64,000 bases of DNA from assembly GCA_028023455.1 (NCBI GenBank), contig JAQFVV010006221.1, forward strand, positions 9,405,011 through 9,469,010, in the 5' to 3' direction. Shown here in pieces: positions 47,186 to 60,560 of the stretch (position 1 is its first letter; each line of letters opens with the position of its first letter). The translations under genes were made by a program, and so were the position numbers. The notes beneath the pieces were generated by a model, which saw nothing but the letters and a program-made list of their open reading frames with translations, was not told the origin of the DNA and made no database searches. The stretch is from Epiperipatus broadwayi (taxonomy: Eukaryota; Onychophora; Udeonychophora; Euonychophora; Peripatidae).

Positions 47186-47520
47186 GAGAGTTACAAGAGT
47201 TAACATAGCTTAGATTGCTGTATTTATAAGGGCAATCTATAGTTGTAGGTTAACATATATAAAAGTTGATTTATTGGTTTGCACAGGATTGTGGGAATTT
47301 TTACATACTGTGGTTTAGTTACAAGGGTTTTACATAGTTTGGATTGCTGTGGTTACATGGGCAATCAGATATAGGTTTACATATGTAAAAGTTGATTTAT
47401 TGATTTACATGAGATTATATGAATTTTTTCATGGTGTGGATTAATTACAAGCGTTTTGCATGGCATTGATTGCTGTCGTTACACGGGCAATCTGTAGTTA
47501 TAGGTTTATGTATGTACTAG
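47186..47520. repeat. Minisatellite, ~128-bp unit, about 2.6 copies
   Basis: Units begin AGTTACAAGAGTTAACATAG (~47188), AGTTACAAGGGTTTTACATAG (~47317) and AATTACAAGCGTTTTGCATGG (~47445), each with GATTGCTGT...TTA-A-GGGCAATC and ATAGGTTTA. Confidence 0.82.
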
Positions 47521-48443
<923 letters not shown>

Positions 48444-49777
48444 ATAAGAAAGCAAACTGAATGTTTAAGGTACTATTTTTAGCTGATTCATGAATCAAGA
48501 GTTTTAATGTATTATTACTTCGTGTTCTTTTAGAAAATTTTTGAACTACCATTTTATGTATAAGTATTGTGACACAGTAGTAGTGGAATCATTTATCTGG
48601 ATTCGAATCTAGGTTGAGCAAACTTGAATTCCTTTTAATTAGTCAGAATTTTTTTTACAGGTAATCATCAGAGAGAAACAGCCAATATCAGTGATTAAAT
48701 TACATCTATTTATTCTTAATTAGTTGATATACCAGAATAAAAATCTGTTCAAACTCACACCACCTGACAATTTGTAGACATAGTGAATAATACTTACTTT
48801 TTAATTTTTTTCTATAAAGAACTGTGGAAGAGATCTTTTCTAAAGGACTATTTAATATATTACTTGTAAAACATCTGATACTTCTAGTAGTAGATTTTAT
48901 GACACTTTTCTGAGTATTTTTTTTTAAAAAACTTTTCATACCTATTTCTGCCATTAGTAGTATAACAACACTCTAAGGTTTGATGCTTGCATTACATTTT
49001 AACTATATAACTGTCTTAAGTTCAATGCATAAACTCATCTGATAAAGCAGATTGTTCTGAGACCAATTCTAATGTAAAGCTAAAATAGGAAAGATATTCA
49101 TCGTCTGAGTAAGACTAAATAGTTAATTGTTGATAAGCTGTCTAAAAACAATTTTGATGTTGAAAATTATTTAGTTATCTGTATAATTACTGATCTTAAT
49201 TTAGATTTAAACCTCAGAGTCATGATAGGTAATGCACTAACCGTTACATTATGCTGATCCTCATTCACCCATATCAGTCTATTATATCTGTAATGATTTT
49301 CTTTTCACTATGGAATATTTCTCTTCAATACAATTTCTAATTCAATGATATCACATCATCTTTCTACCTTTTTTTTTGTCAAATAATTTTAAATGCACAT
49401 TAACAAGATTTTTTTACATCAGAATTTAAAAATTAATTTTAATTTTTGTTAATTTACTCAATTTTTATTATTATTTCTTTATCTGATGTTTTGATTTATT
49501 AGTAGTCTTCTTCAGAATTGAAACTGACAGCACATTATATATGTATCAGAGAAAATTATAATTCATCTAATCTATAATAAATTTTGATTCTTATGAATAC
49601 TGATAATCATTTGAGATATTAGGAAAAGAAGAGATCAAACAGTTGAATGAAGTAATATATCGTAAGGGTGACTTACAACCAAAAATCCACCTGCACTAGT
49701 TTATACCATACTAAGCCTAATCAGGTAATTATCAAATAACAGTTATCCTTTGTCAAACACACATATGTATAACATAA
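48444..49777. other. AT-rich spacer with tRNA-like scraps
   Basis: B-box-like GGATTCGAATCTAG at 48599-48612 and a minus-strand tRNA-like scrap at about 49215-49275 (GTAACGGTTAGTGCATTACC, GAGGTTTAAATC). Both are short and probably old SINE or PLE remnants. No gene recognised. Confidence 0.4.
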
Positions 49778-49872
49778 CAAATAAATCAAGTCAGATGTCC
49801 CAGTTTATATTTACAAATATTTTATAAAGAGCTTGCAAATAAGCTCTTAACAAGCTTTGCAGAATATCCTCA

Positions 49873-49912
49873 ACCTCAGACCAGTTTCTGCTACTGGCTT
49901 CATCAGTGAGGT
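49873..49912 (-). ncRNA. Minimal hammerhead ribozyme, second subfamily, left arm
   Basis: Minus strand: stem I ACCTCA/TGAGGT, six Watson-Crick pairs; core CTGATGA; short stem II GC/GC; GAAAC; loop TG; GTC cleavage triplet. All core bases intact. A-A flanks stem II as in the first subfamily. Confidence 0.82.
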
Positions 49913-50554
49913 GCCAGGATATTCAAGCATTATATTAAAAATATTAGTACAAGCCCAGCACTTTATCTCATGGATAACTATTAAGTAGAAAATTTGAAAA
50001 TTTTAGACATCCATATGTCTTCCAATCCAGATATCTAACTTAAATAGCTATATAGGACTGAACTAAGTTCAGATACACCATATATTAATAGCTTTAGCAA
50101 TATAAAATTGCTAAAGTCTTAATAGCATCTGACTTGATTTATTTATTATTTTATTTTTTGCTATTAAGGCTTTGGCAATTTTATATTGCTAAAGCTATTA
50201 GAAAGTAGGTTGAAGTAAAGAAGGGTTCCCCTCTTTTCTTCCAAAGAGTAGGCTTGTGGTTTAAGACCCATAGAGGTCTCTACAATCACATTTTATATGC
50301 TTGTGCTTGAGGCTACAGCCTTAATGAATATTACTTACGTAATCAATGTGCGTTTAAATAAATTTGTAATTAAAGCTATTAATATATGGTGTATCTGAAC
50401 TTAGTTCAATCCCATATGACTATTTAAGTTAGATAGCTGGATTAGAACATGTATGGATGTCTGAAAATTTTAGATTTTCTACTTAATAGTTATCCATTAC
50501 ATAAAATGCTGGGCTGGTATTAGTATTTTTAATCTAATGCTTGAATATCCTGGC

Positions 50555-50593
50555 ACCTCACTGATGAAGCCGTAGCAGAAATCAGTTTGGGGT
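50555..50593 (+). ncRNA. Minimal hammerhead ribozyme, second subfamily, right arm
   Basis: Stem I ACCTCA (50555-50560) with TGGGGT (50588-50593), one G-U; core CTGATGA (50561-50567); GAAA (50578-50581); cleavage triplet GTT. Compared with the left arm, stem II and the triplet have drifted but stem I pairing is kept. Confidence 0.75.
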
Positions 50594-50655
50594 TGAGGAT
50601 ATTCTGCAAAGCTTGTTAAGAGCTTATTTGTGAGATCTTTATAAAACATTTATAA

Positions 50656-53600
50656 AACACATACACACATATATATATATATATATATGCAAACCATCAC
50701 AATAAGCAAATTATTTTTTTTTAAAAAAAAAAAGAAACGTAAAATCTTAGATTTCTACATTAAGAAAATAAATGCACTCACATATATACATAATGTAATT
50801 AATCACAAGTGTCCTTAAATAATCGACATTATGACATGAACAAAGATAAAACATAAAAGATGATGACTTAAGTTCAAGCATATTGTTAAGTGACCAGGCT
50901 TGAAAACAAAAAGATAATTCCAATAAATAATTATCTTAATAATATTACATCATTGTACATCATGCAACAATAAACAAATACAGCAAACATGGAAAATAAA
51001 AGCTATCGTGTAATCCTACCAGGATTAAGACAAAACAAAGGCCACTTTCATTTTTATAATTGCAAAGATTGTATGAGAAAGTCAATATCTCGACAGCCAT
51101 ATTTTTAGAACTAAAAAAGATGGATGTATATGTTCGATTTTAGAACAAATTTCAATCACACAATATTAAAAGGAATTTATTTCACCCACCAATATAATTC
51201 AAAATGTAAATATGCCTGAGTTATAAAAGCAAACTGAGTGATTTAAACTAATTGTAAAGAACTCCAAGTTTGAAAAATCATCATGAGAAAAGAAATAAAC
51301 AATAGCTTACAATCGTCAAGAATAGTTCTTTTTTTATTACACCACTTTCCTATGCAAAGAAACAACCCTATAAAAATTACATACACTATCAAGGGCATTG
51401 AAATGTGGTCTGTCTAAAAGAACTATGCCATAAGAGGCTGAACATCAGCTGTTTATGCCCATAGAAGTGTTATGACATGCAAGATGCCTATCATTAAATT
51501 CTGATCAAGAATGGTGATCTTCAATGGAACTTCTGTGCTTTCTCTCAAGGAAACAACTGGACAATGCTAATGATTTACAATTCTGGAATGAGTGCATGTC
51601 AACTAAACCTATGGATAGTACACCACCCAAGGAGATCTATCACCAGGAGTAAGAGACTTCAAACATAAATGGATAGTGCTTGCTAGGTTCAGGAATTTAT
51701 TTTATTAATCCAATCAATTAGTATATATATTTTTTAATTTGATATGTATCACCTTTTTTTTTTTCACATTTGGAAGTTTGTGCTTCGAAAAATGGAAGAT
51801 TTTATTTTAAGCATAAAGGAGGGGAAGTGTTACATTAAGTAAATGTTTTATGATATTAAATAATATTTAGGTCTACACACCTCTCCAGTAGCTTGATATC
51901 ACCAGCCTGATTATGGAATAAGTTAAGATTTTGACGATGTTCCACATTAAGAGCATACCATAATGACACATCAGAGTTTTTGTTATTTGTTAAATATTTT
52001 ACTTGTTATATATTTGTTTTTCTGTATAACTGACTAGCTCTCTTGACTGGATGATCTTTCTTATCAACATTAATGAATTACATATAGGTATAAGGGTCCT
52101 CTCTTTGAAGAAGGATGATCATAATCATAAATTGAACAAGTGTTACTGTATAAAGTGACTATAAATAAATTAATTAGGAAGTCAGATTCACGATATTTTA
52201 AAAAGTATATATTTTTATATTATTTTAAACTTTGTAAATAAAGATTTCCAGGGTACGGACTTCTATCACAGAATGTGGGATTAGGGTATTCATTATTTTT
52301 AACTTTTAAGGTGATAGATAGCCATCCTCAACCCATACAATTATATATGTTAATATTAGTATATACAAGCACTTTAACACATTGGGTGAAGAAGCTGTTA
52401 ATGATAAAAAAACAATCAAAATAAATTAATGCAGCCCTAACACTTTGGAGGTTTTATCCCTCATATTCATGGCCAGAACAGATTTTAAATTGTTGTGATA
52501 AATTGTTAAATTAGATTTGGTTATTTAATAAATGATGTTAAGTTATTTTAATCAATTTGGTCTCTGCCTTGTCATCATCATTATGCATTCACACCACTAA
52601 ATATATATATATATGCTAAACATTAATATTCACACATTTCTCTTTATATGTATACTGATATTAGGAATATTTTGGGAGAGTGTGTTAATTGATTCTCATT
52701 TATATAGAGACACAGTAATTGTTAACCTGAGCAAGCCCATTTCTGAAGAGAGCCAAGTGTGAATTCTCCCTGAATTTGAATACTGAGACATAATGGAGCT
52801 AGAAAGGGGGGTGAGATGTGGACAAACTAATCCAAATTACATCTTGATTTAATGAGTAAACATTGAGCTATCCCAATGAAGGTAGAGATGATCATGGGCT
52901 AAGCATTTAGTCACACCATCACCAGCATTCTATCCAAAAACACCAAGTCTGACCATAGTTAGATGCATTTCCCCTTTCTTGTGACAATGACTGACCCATT
53001 ACTATATATGTAAATTAAAAGAGGTTGCCTTGACTACAGATTCACATTGTTAATGTTATTGGTATTATTTAAGTGTTGTTTGCTTTCATATATATATAAA
53101 TGAATTAAATATTTCCATGGATTGTTATTATAATAAAGAATAACATTGATATCCTATTAAATAAATAGAAATAACCTTTAACTTTTGATATTATCAAGAA
53201 ATTATGAATTACTACTAATTGAATCCAGAGTCTAAACTAGTTTTTTTATTAATCTATAATAGCTTTTTTGTTGGAGTTTTTTCATTTAAGTATTCAATCA
53301 ATATTTGAAAAACAAACAAAAAAATATATATATAAAAATTAAAAATCACAATAGGTATTATCTACCATTGTCTGTCATAATGAAAATGATTTACTTGCTT
53401 TCTAATTCTGACACTTTTTATATTTGAGAAAGTTTAAAAAAAATTTTTTTTTTAATTTTGTAATTTTCTAAACCCATTCTGTTTTGAATCATTTCATTTG
53501 AAAAAAAAATGAAAATATATTCTTTGATTAACTAATTACACATGCTAATAAATAAATAAATTAAATGCTTATAGGAAGCTTATTGTGGAATAAAATATTA

Positions 53601-53784
53601 TTTATAATATATTAATTATATTCTACATGGTAAGCTCTAATTATACAAGACTTGCAAAACTAATTTCAAGAGAATCGTCAACTACGCCAGGTGACTTGAA
53701 TTTTTTATCTATTAATATGTTTTTAAATCTTTAATTAGATATAATTCAATTGATAAAAATAGCTTCTTATTAATCTATAATACT
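50656..53784. other. Mostly unique AT-rich sequence, no gene
   Basis: No coding region recognised. 51400-51680 is less AT-rich but lacks long frames. A module with GAGGTTGCCTTGACTACAG at 53021 is the complement of TGTCAAGGCAACC found in array A (11378) and at 56573, hinting at another old repeat copy. Confidence 0.45.
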
Positions 53785-54480
53785 CTATGATGTATTTTAA
53801 TTCCCAATCATCTTTCCCCTCAGACCATTCATAAAACTCTGCAAATTTCTCATTTCTTTACCTATTCCTTCTTTATAGCTCCTCTTTAGATGCTTTCTTT
53901 CATTTTTCTGGTGATATCCAATTCAATATTTGTTTTAGTATTCTTTTCTGAGACATTCTAATTGTCTTGTTCTGATTCTATTTACTATAGTGTTCAATAT
54001 CTATTATTTCTTGGTTTTGTTTTACTTCTTATGCATTTTCATCTTGATCTTCCTGTGTGCTTGATTAATAATCCACTTCTGTAGTCATCAATTTACTTTC
54101 TATTAATTCCTTCAACTGCCAAACTTTATTATCATATATAACAATACTTTGCACTATTGTATCTTGTATTCATCATTTTTTGACTATTAATATATTCTTA
54201 TCCATCAATATCCTACTTAATATTTCTATAGCTTTTTCCCCCAGTATAATTCATTTTCTTATAATTTAATCTGTTGTTTCCCTATGTGTAATCTTTATAC
54301 TTAAATACTTATATTCCTCACATTTTTGAATAAATTGTCCATTTTCCATTTTCTAACATCATATCATGTTGTGCTTTTCCATTAAATATATATATTTATT
54401 TTTGTTATATTTATTTCCATGAACCATTTTCATAGGCTCCATTAATTTTCTAACGATATAAATCAAATTATGATTATTTT
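53785..54480 (-). pseudogene. LINE ORF2 C-terminal relic, different from the RTE copies
   Basis: On the minus strand, in shifting frames: WGKKL-KY-, MDKNI/IRIY, IQDTIVQSIVIYDNKVWQLK, ESKLMTTEVDY, RMSQKRILK and ISPEK-KKASKEEL. This is the order of the post-RT region of a widespread animal LINE group (I-L-x-Y-G-x-E-x-W-x-L...K-x-x-x-x-E-x-D-x-x-R-R-x-x-R). The match is to consensus spacing, not to the RTE copies in this window. Heavily mutated; family name not certain. Confidence 0.55.
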
Positions 54481-55449
54481 GAGACAAAACTTTTTATTAT
54501 TGTGTATTCTCCCCCCCCCCCTATTTCTCACATTTGCTTTTACATCTTTTGAAGGCTTGCTCTTGATATAATTTAAATAGTTAAGTGAGATGTAAGATTA
54601 ATATTTGAGTCCTTTAGTTATTTTCAAATTATTCAAAATCACATTTCTTATTTGTACTTTTGCATATATATCATTATATAATTTTTTAATTCCTTTAATT
54701 AATACAAATAATTCTAATGCTTTCCACAGTCATTTGATAAGATACTACATGCATTTTAAATATATATAAATCAAATTATGTAATTAGGATTAATACTTTT
54801 AAAATTTAAAAAATTATTATTTTTTTTGCAATGACTAAAAGGATTTTATTTTTTTAAAAAAAGGACTACTTTAAAAGTTATGAAATAATAATTAGGTAAG
54901 AGTTTGAGAATTATTTTATCTAAAGTAAATCTATAAAGCTAATAATTGGATTATAACTGAAAAATGTGAGCAAAGATTACTTAAAATTATGCTGCAAAAA
55001 AGAAATTTATTAACTGAAAGATGATTTTAACTGTTTGTGAACTTTAAAAAAATCCATGTAGGGCACTTTTTTGATGTCCAAACATTCTTATGATTGCTTC
55101 TGCTATCACTATAGAAAATTAATATGGATAAGTATCTCACTATTTCATCTCTGAATTAAAATCAAAAAAATGTATAATGTTTTTTTTATTTCCTCAGAAA
55201 CATGCCAAGTTCTAACATGGATTAAACTTTTTGGATATCAGAATGGCTATATGTTTTTGAATGTATGTATGAATATTAGTTTTACTTACTACAAACTAAA
55301 ACATAAAACTTTATTTTGTATAAACTATAAAATTATCATCTGTGATAGTCGTTGGCAACCAAAAGCAAAGAATGATAAAAATATTTAGGTTTTAGTTTTT
55401 TGTGATACAAATTAATTTTAAATCATTTTAAATGAATATATATATATAT
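54481..55449. other. AT-rich spacer
   Basis: C10 homopolymer near 54511; no gene recognised. The frame 55170-55388 has no family features. Confidence 0.5.
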
Positions 55450-56510
55450 ATATATTTATATCATCAACCATTATCAATCCACTGCAGGATGAAGATATCT
55501 TCAAGTTTAGTCCATCTTCTCTGAGCTCTAACCTCTCTTTTCCACATTACCCCTGCACACTTTCTTATTTCATGCATCCACCTCACATGTGGTCTCTTTC
55601 TGGGTCTTTTACAATCTCTTGAAATCCAGTTTAAGATTTTAATTGTCCATATATTTTCATCTCTTCTAGCAATGTGTCCAGCCAACTCCATGTCAGTCTT
55701 CTAATTCTTTCAGTGATGTCAGTAATACCTGTTTGTTCTCTTACCCATGTATGGTGTTTTTGATCTTTTGTTACTTCCAACATGCATCTCTCCCTAATTC
55801 TTTGAGTGGTATGAACTCTCTGTATTGCTTTTATATTTAGTGTCCATTTCTCAGATTCATAAGTAAGAATTGGTAAAACCCATTTATTAAAAACTTTCCT
55901 TTTCAACCACATAGACATATTTTTTTTTAATATTAAATTATTTCTGCCAAAAGCACTCCAATCAAATTTAATTCTATGATTAATTTCATCCATTATGTTT
56001 CCACATGTATTAATAATCTGACCATGATATTTTTAACTGTTAACTTCTAACTCATCATAATCAATCTTTATTTTCATCTTTTGAGAAAATCCATTGAACC
56101 TTACTTAAGTCTTTTTAACATTTTCCTTTAGCCCTACTTTCTTATTTTTATCTGATAACTCTACCAATGTGAAAAAAACAATTACATCATTTGAAAAATA
56201 TAAATGATTTAAATAATCTCCATTTACTAATATTCCTTTAGCTTCACATTTTAATCCACAAAATACACTGCTGTAAAAAGTTTTGGCGATATGGAATCAT
56301 CCATGTCTTATTCCCTTATCAATGTTAATCTTCCTACTATCATTATGTAATCTAATTGTTGCTGTTGCACTTTTATAAATATTCCTCAGAATATGACAAT
56401 ATCCTGGGTCTATTGATTATCAAATGCTTTAATCACTGAAGAAATGCTTCTAGAATCAAATGCCTTTTCATAATCTACAAATCCAAAGCATAATGGCAAC
56501 TCATATTCAT
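55450..56510 (-). pseudogene. RTE-type LINE relic E (RT to C-terminus)
   Basis: Reading from 56510 down: YELPLCFGFVDYEKAFDS (motif A, 56451-56480), LNHLYFSNDVIVFF (motif C, where the usual ADD has become SND), then frame 55993-55631 with MDEINHRIKFDWSAFGRNNL, LKRKVFNKWVLPILTYESEK, RVHTTQRIRERCMLEVTKDQ and RRLTWSW, and frame 55691-55464 with MELAGHIARRDENIWTIKIL and DCKRPRKRPHVRWMHEIRKC, ending in LQWIDNG. This is the canonical RTE C-terminus. It is the best-preserved RTE in the window and serves as a reference for relics A-D. A 1-base slip near 55640 and the stop and loss in motif C make it inactive. Confidence 0.88.
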
Positions 56511-56559
56511 ATATGTATATTAAAAACTAGTCAACAATTAGATAATCCCAATATCAATA

Positions 56560-56625
56560 ACAATCAACAATTTCAAACTGTTGTCAAGGCAACCTCCTTT
56601 TAACAATAAAGGTGGTATATATATA
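56560..56625. repeat. Short module shared with array A
   Basis: TGTTGTCAAGGCAACCTCCT followed by TTTAACAATAAAGG resembles CTGTCAAGGCAACCTTCTCA and TTTAATAGCAA at 11377. A remnant of the same repeat family. Confidence 0.4.
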
Positions 56626-56639
56626 AATTATATATATGT

Positions 56640-57150
56640 ATATAAATTGGAAATAATATTATAAGTGATATGGAATATGATCAGATTTTATAAAACAACT
56701 AAAATAGACAAAAATCAATTGATTTGAAAAATTGACTTGTATTTTATTATAAAGGCACAAATACCAAAAAGCAAAAGTAATGAAAGATTTATTATAAGTA
56801 AGAGATTTTAAAAAAAATCAAAAGATTATTGGTGATTTACTGTATAAGAAGCAAGATTAGTTACCAAAATTAGAGTACAGTGCCAAGTTCAAGTAAATTA
56901 AATTTATGATATAGTGAGGAAAAAATAGTGGATTATATAAATTTACAGAAAGCTTTTGAATAGACAAACAAACAACAGATGGGAATATTTAAAAATATTT
57001 AAAAAAATGAAGGTATAATGATTAAATATTAATAAAAAATAGAAAACAAAAATTTGTAAAATTTATATAGGAAATACAACTTTTACATTAGAGATTCTTT
57101 TATTCATTTATCTTGAGAAAAAAATCCAAAGAAAAAATGGATATAAAAGT
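56640..57150 (+). pseudogene. RTE endonuclease-domain scrap
   Basis: Reads DLYFIIKAQIPKSKSNERFI and ISKRF-KKSKDYW, then FTESF: this parallels HVFYYKDINIRSTNGSGFII and INKKLK in relic C. Opposite strand to relic E, so a separate insertion. Very decayed. Confidence 0.45.
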
Positions 57151-57237
57151 ATCAAAGTAGAAGCATAGTAGAGTTCAACTATATTTTCTAAAATTAAAAT
57201 ATAAAGAGTTTAATAGATTCAATACTCTATAAGCTAT

Positions 57238-58880
57238 TAATAACGTGAAAGGCTGAAAACTTTGACAGATGCATCTTAAAAATTCTTATATGACAGCCAA
57301 TCATATATAATAATGACTGTACAGGGAACTCTTAATTCAAAACACAAGGCAGAGATTTTACAAAAAAAAGATGGAACCCACCTTCTCTATTTAAATTTAT
57401 ATATAAATAAGCCAGAACTCAAGCATTTTGAACCAAAAGCATGAAGCATTAAACATCTTCACATTTAATTTACTAAATATTATATATCAATAAACAACTT
57501 GAAATCTTTTGATTTACTACATAGTAATTTTCAAATCTAATAAAATGATCATAACAAATGTAAATATATTAATTTCTTAAGCACAAGCAGATGGTATAAT
57601 AATAACATGAAAGGCTAAAACCTTTGACAGGTGCACCTTAAAAATGCTTATATGACAGCCAATCAGATGTAATAATGACTGCACAGGGAACTCTTAATTC
57701 AAAACACAAGGCAGATATTTTATGAGAAAAAGATGGAACCCACCTTGCTTGCACTTAGGAAATTAATATATTAACATTTGTTATGATCATTTGCCTATAT
57801 AAGAGGGTCCCTCTTATCTTTATAAAGTCGAATCTCATGTTATGATTTGTAGAGGTCTCTTGCTAAAATTAAGCACTCAAGGCACATGTACTAAAGCTTT
57901 AGCTTTATATAAGTATTACGTGCTGACATTGTGCTTAATAAGAATTAATATTTATAACTTTAAATTGATTCAAAATATTTCTAAATTTAATATCTGAATA
58001 TTGACTCGTTGTAAGTCGAAAGATTTCGTGGATGTTAATGTTTAATAGAAATAGTGGACTTAATCAGTGAAGAATTTATTAGCTTCATGCTCCCAAATCA
58101 AAAACACTTCAGATTTGCCTATATAATTAAAAAAAATAGGTTAGAGATAAGAGGGTCCCTCTTATCTTTATAAAGTCGAATCTTGTGTTATGATTTGTAG
58201 AGGTCTCTTGCTAAAATTAAGCACTCAAGGTGCATGTACTAAAGCTTTAGCTTTATATAAGTATTACGTGCTGACATTGCGCTTAATAAGAATTAATATT
58301 TATGATCATTTCATTAGATTTGAAAATTACTATCTAGTAAATCAAAAGATTTCATGTTGTTTATTTATATATAATATTTAGTGAATTAAATGTGAAGGTA
58401 TTTTAAAGCTTTACACTTTTGTTTCAAAATGCTTGAGTCTGTCTTATTTATATATAAATTTAAGTAGAGAAGAAGGTGGGTTCCATCTTTTTCTCATAAA
58501 ATCTCTGCCTTGTGTTTTGAATTAAGAGTTCCCTGTGCAGTCATAATTACATTTGACTGGCTGTCGTATAAGCATTTTTAAGGTGCATCTGTCAAAGGTT
58601 TCAGCCTTTCATGTTAGTATTATATCATCTGCTTGCACTTAAGAAATTAATATATTTACATTTGTTATGATCATTTCATTAGACTTGAAAATTACTACAT
58701 AGTAAATTGAAAGATTTCACATTGTTTATTTATATATAATATTTAGTGAATTAAATGTGAAGGTGTTTAAAGCTTCACACTTTTGGTTCAAAATGCTTGA
58801 ATCTGGCTTATTTATATATAAATTTAAGTAGAGAAGATGGTGTGTTCCATTTTTTTCTCATAAAATATATTAGACAAAAA
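57238..58880. repeat. Tandem plus inverted array, unit ~362-365 bp (array C)
   Basis: Left: AATAACGTGAAAGGCTGAAA (57239) recurs as AATAACATGAAAGGCTAAAA (57601), followed by ACAGCCAATCA and CAGGGAACTCTTAATTCAAA in both. Right: the complement appears from 58290, with TGATCATTTCATTAGATTTG (58302) and TGATCATTTCATTAGACTTG (58667) one unit apart. The ~500-bp middle holds GAGGGTCCCTCTTATCTTTA twice (57793 and 58149). No coding frame. Compare arrays A and B. Confidence 0.88.
57793..57950 (+). repeat. Conserved module of array C, copy 1
   Basis: GGGTCCCTCTTATCTTTATA, TTGTAGAGGTCTCTTGC, TAAGCACTCAAGGCACATGT, TATTACGTGCTGACATTGTG. A second copy is at 58149-58305, and a diverged one at 50225-50350 (GGGTTCCCCTCTTTTCTT, CATAGAGGTCTCT, GCTTGTGCTTGAGGC, ATTACTTACG). 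Confidence 0.75.
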
Positions 58881-59108
58881 TTAATTCTTAAATTAAATTT
58901 GACTGAAGTAGTTTTAATAGCAATTCTTGCCTTTCCGGAATTTAATTATACTTTCACTTTTAGTAAAGCATGTATTTCTTCTTTTGCACTTAAAAATAAA
59001 GTAAATAAATTTATTTATAAGATTTAAGGACTTTTCTGATTTATAGTTAATAATATTAAAATTTGGATCAGATAATGAAGACAGTTTCATTGAAACCATT
59101 TCTGTGAG
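58881..59108. other. AT-rich spacer
   Basis: No gene recognised. Confidence 0.4.
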
Positions 59109-59272
59109 CAGACCCATTCCATGCCAGGGTGCAGGGGGAGTATGCTGTAGGGACAGCACAAACAACTCACCTTAATATAGAGGGTATATGTTATCACTCT
59201 TTTTTATACATTATTAAGTATAGCAATATAATTTTGCTTCTGAATGGCATAAACCCATGGAATGGGTCTGCC
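59109..59272. repeat. Inverted repeat with perfect 16-bp arms
   Basis: GCAGACCCATTCCATG (59109-59124) and CATGGAATGGGTCTGC (59257-59272) are exact complements around a ~130-bp loop that includes a GC-richer CCAGGGTGCAGGGGGAG. Probably a short MITE. Confidence 0.65.
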
Positions 59273-60264
59273 TGTGGTTGTTATCAAAGATTAGCAAATT
59301 TTATTTAATTACTGAGTTAATAGAGAGCACATAATTGGATTTATATATTATAATATTGTATTAGAAATAATTTTAAAGAAAAATATATGTATATTCTTTA
59401 GGGAAAAAAATTTGAGTACTTAAATAAAAATCAAAATGAATATCAGATAACAGGAAAAACTAAAGAAATATATTATTGCAGAGAGTAAAAAATAAAAAAT
59501 GTCATAAAAAATCTTCAAAAGCATTGGCAAAACAAAAAAATCTGAAATAATTTTAATAAAATGCTCCAAACTGAAAGATCACTAGATAATAGATCAGTAG
59601 ATAGATAAATCAAATTTTAAGTTGGATAGTAAAAACAATGAAATACCTAGAAAGAATTTATGTATGAACTTGATAAGTGAAGTATTAAAACTAAGTCATT
59701 TAAAAATAGAATATAAAATCCATATGAGAGACTAAAAATCAAATGTTTATTTAATATTGGAAGGAAAGTTATTTGATCAATATGTAAAAAAGCAACAACA
59801 TGATTATAAATCTTAAAAACAGAGTGACAGTGAAAGAAAAACTATAGTTAAGAAGTATTAAAATTAAACTTTATTTTGTAGTATAAAGTTAATGATAATT
59901 TTGAAATTCTTAAAGAAGTAAATAGACAAAAATGAGACTATATATTTGAAAAAAAAAAATAGATATTTTAGAAATAATTGTGAAAAGATGATGAAAAATA
60001 GGATATAATACCTCTGAATCATATTAGTCCACTATATATGTATTTAGCATTGGCTCTCTAGCACAGAACATCTTCATAAAAAAAATCAATTAGATAAAAT
60101 GTACTTGTGGGAATCTGTTATTTGCTTTATGTCTTATGGTTATTTTCTTACCGAATGATTATGTAATTAGCTTAATAAACAAAGCTGAAATTTCTTGGAA
60201 AAAAAAAAAATAACAGATAGTTTTTAAAATGACTTAGAGAGATAGTAAAAAGATATGTTAAAAC
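59273..60264. other. AT-rich spacer
   Basis: No gene recognised; 59400-60000 is A-rich and could be an old LINE linker, but I cannot read a motif. Confidence 0.4.
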
Positions 60265-60265
60265 A

Positions 60266-60560
60266 GGGGTCCCCAACCCTATGCCCACGGGTACCATGAT
60301 GCCCGCAGCTATCCCAACACGATAAAAAATTATTTATCTGATACAAATAAATTTAATTTTTAAAATTTCTTATAAATTATTGTATTATATTGTAATCAAA
60401 TTGTAGGGCATACTATACTTTTACAACGTAAATAAATATTTTTTTGTACATTATGTGTATTATTAACAATATTCAACTATAAATTTACATTGAAAAAATA
60501 AATAGTGTCCGCCACCTAGCGGAAAAAATAAATGGTGCCCGCCATTTGGCGGGTATTATA
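60266..60560 (+). mobile_element. hAT-type transposon end, solo
   Basis: CAGGGGTCCCCAACCCTATG at 60266 is the common hAT terminal sequence (CAGGGGT-CCAA), followed by a GC-richer subterminal region and two GCCGCCA repeats (GTCCGCCACCTAGCGG and GCCCGCCATTTGGCGG). The other end is not evident. Similar but not identical to the end of the element at 38081. Confidence 0.6.

Larger units (their letters stand above)
49778..50655. mobile_element. Palindromic HHR element (PLE-type), two ribozymes
   Basis: Left arm 49813-50092 and right arm 50373-50655 are inverted copies (AATAAGCTCTTAACAAGCTT with AAGCTTGTTAAGAGCTTATT; CAGATACACCATATATTAAT with ATTAATATATGGTGTATCTG). Each arm has a hammerhead facing outward. 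A further inner palindrome pairs AAATCAAGTCAGATG (49782) with CATCTGACTTGATTT (50130). The ~280-bp spacer holds a module (50205-50345) also seen at 57.8 and 58.15 kb. No protein is encoded. Interpretation: inverted pLTRs of a Penelope-like element without its RT, or a non-autonomous derivative. Confidence 0.82.

Noticed and set aside
57238-57760. Hammerhead in array C (CTGAAACCTTTGACAG)
   Set aside because: The core CTGANGA is missing on both strands; the local hairpin AAAGG/CCTTT is not a ribozyme signature I can support.
59400-60000. Possible LINE endonuclease-RT linker
   Set aside because: Only composition suggests it; no motif could be read in any frame.
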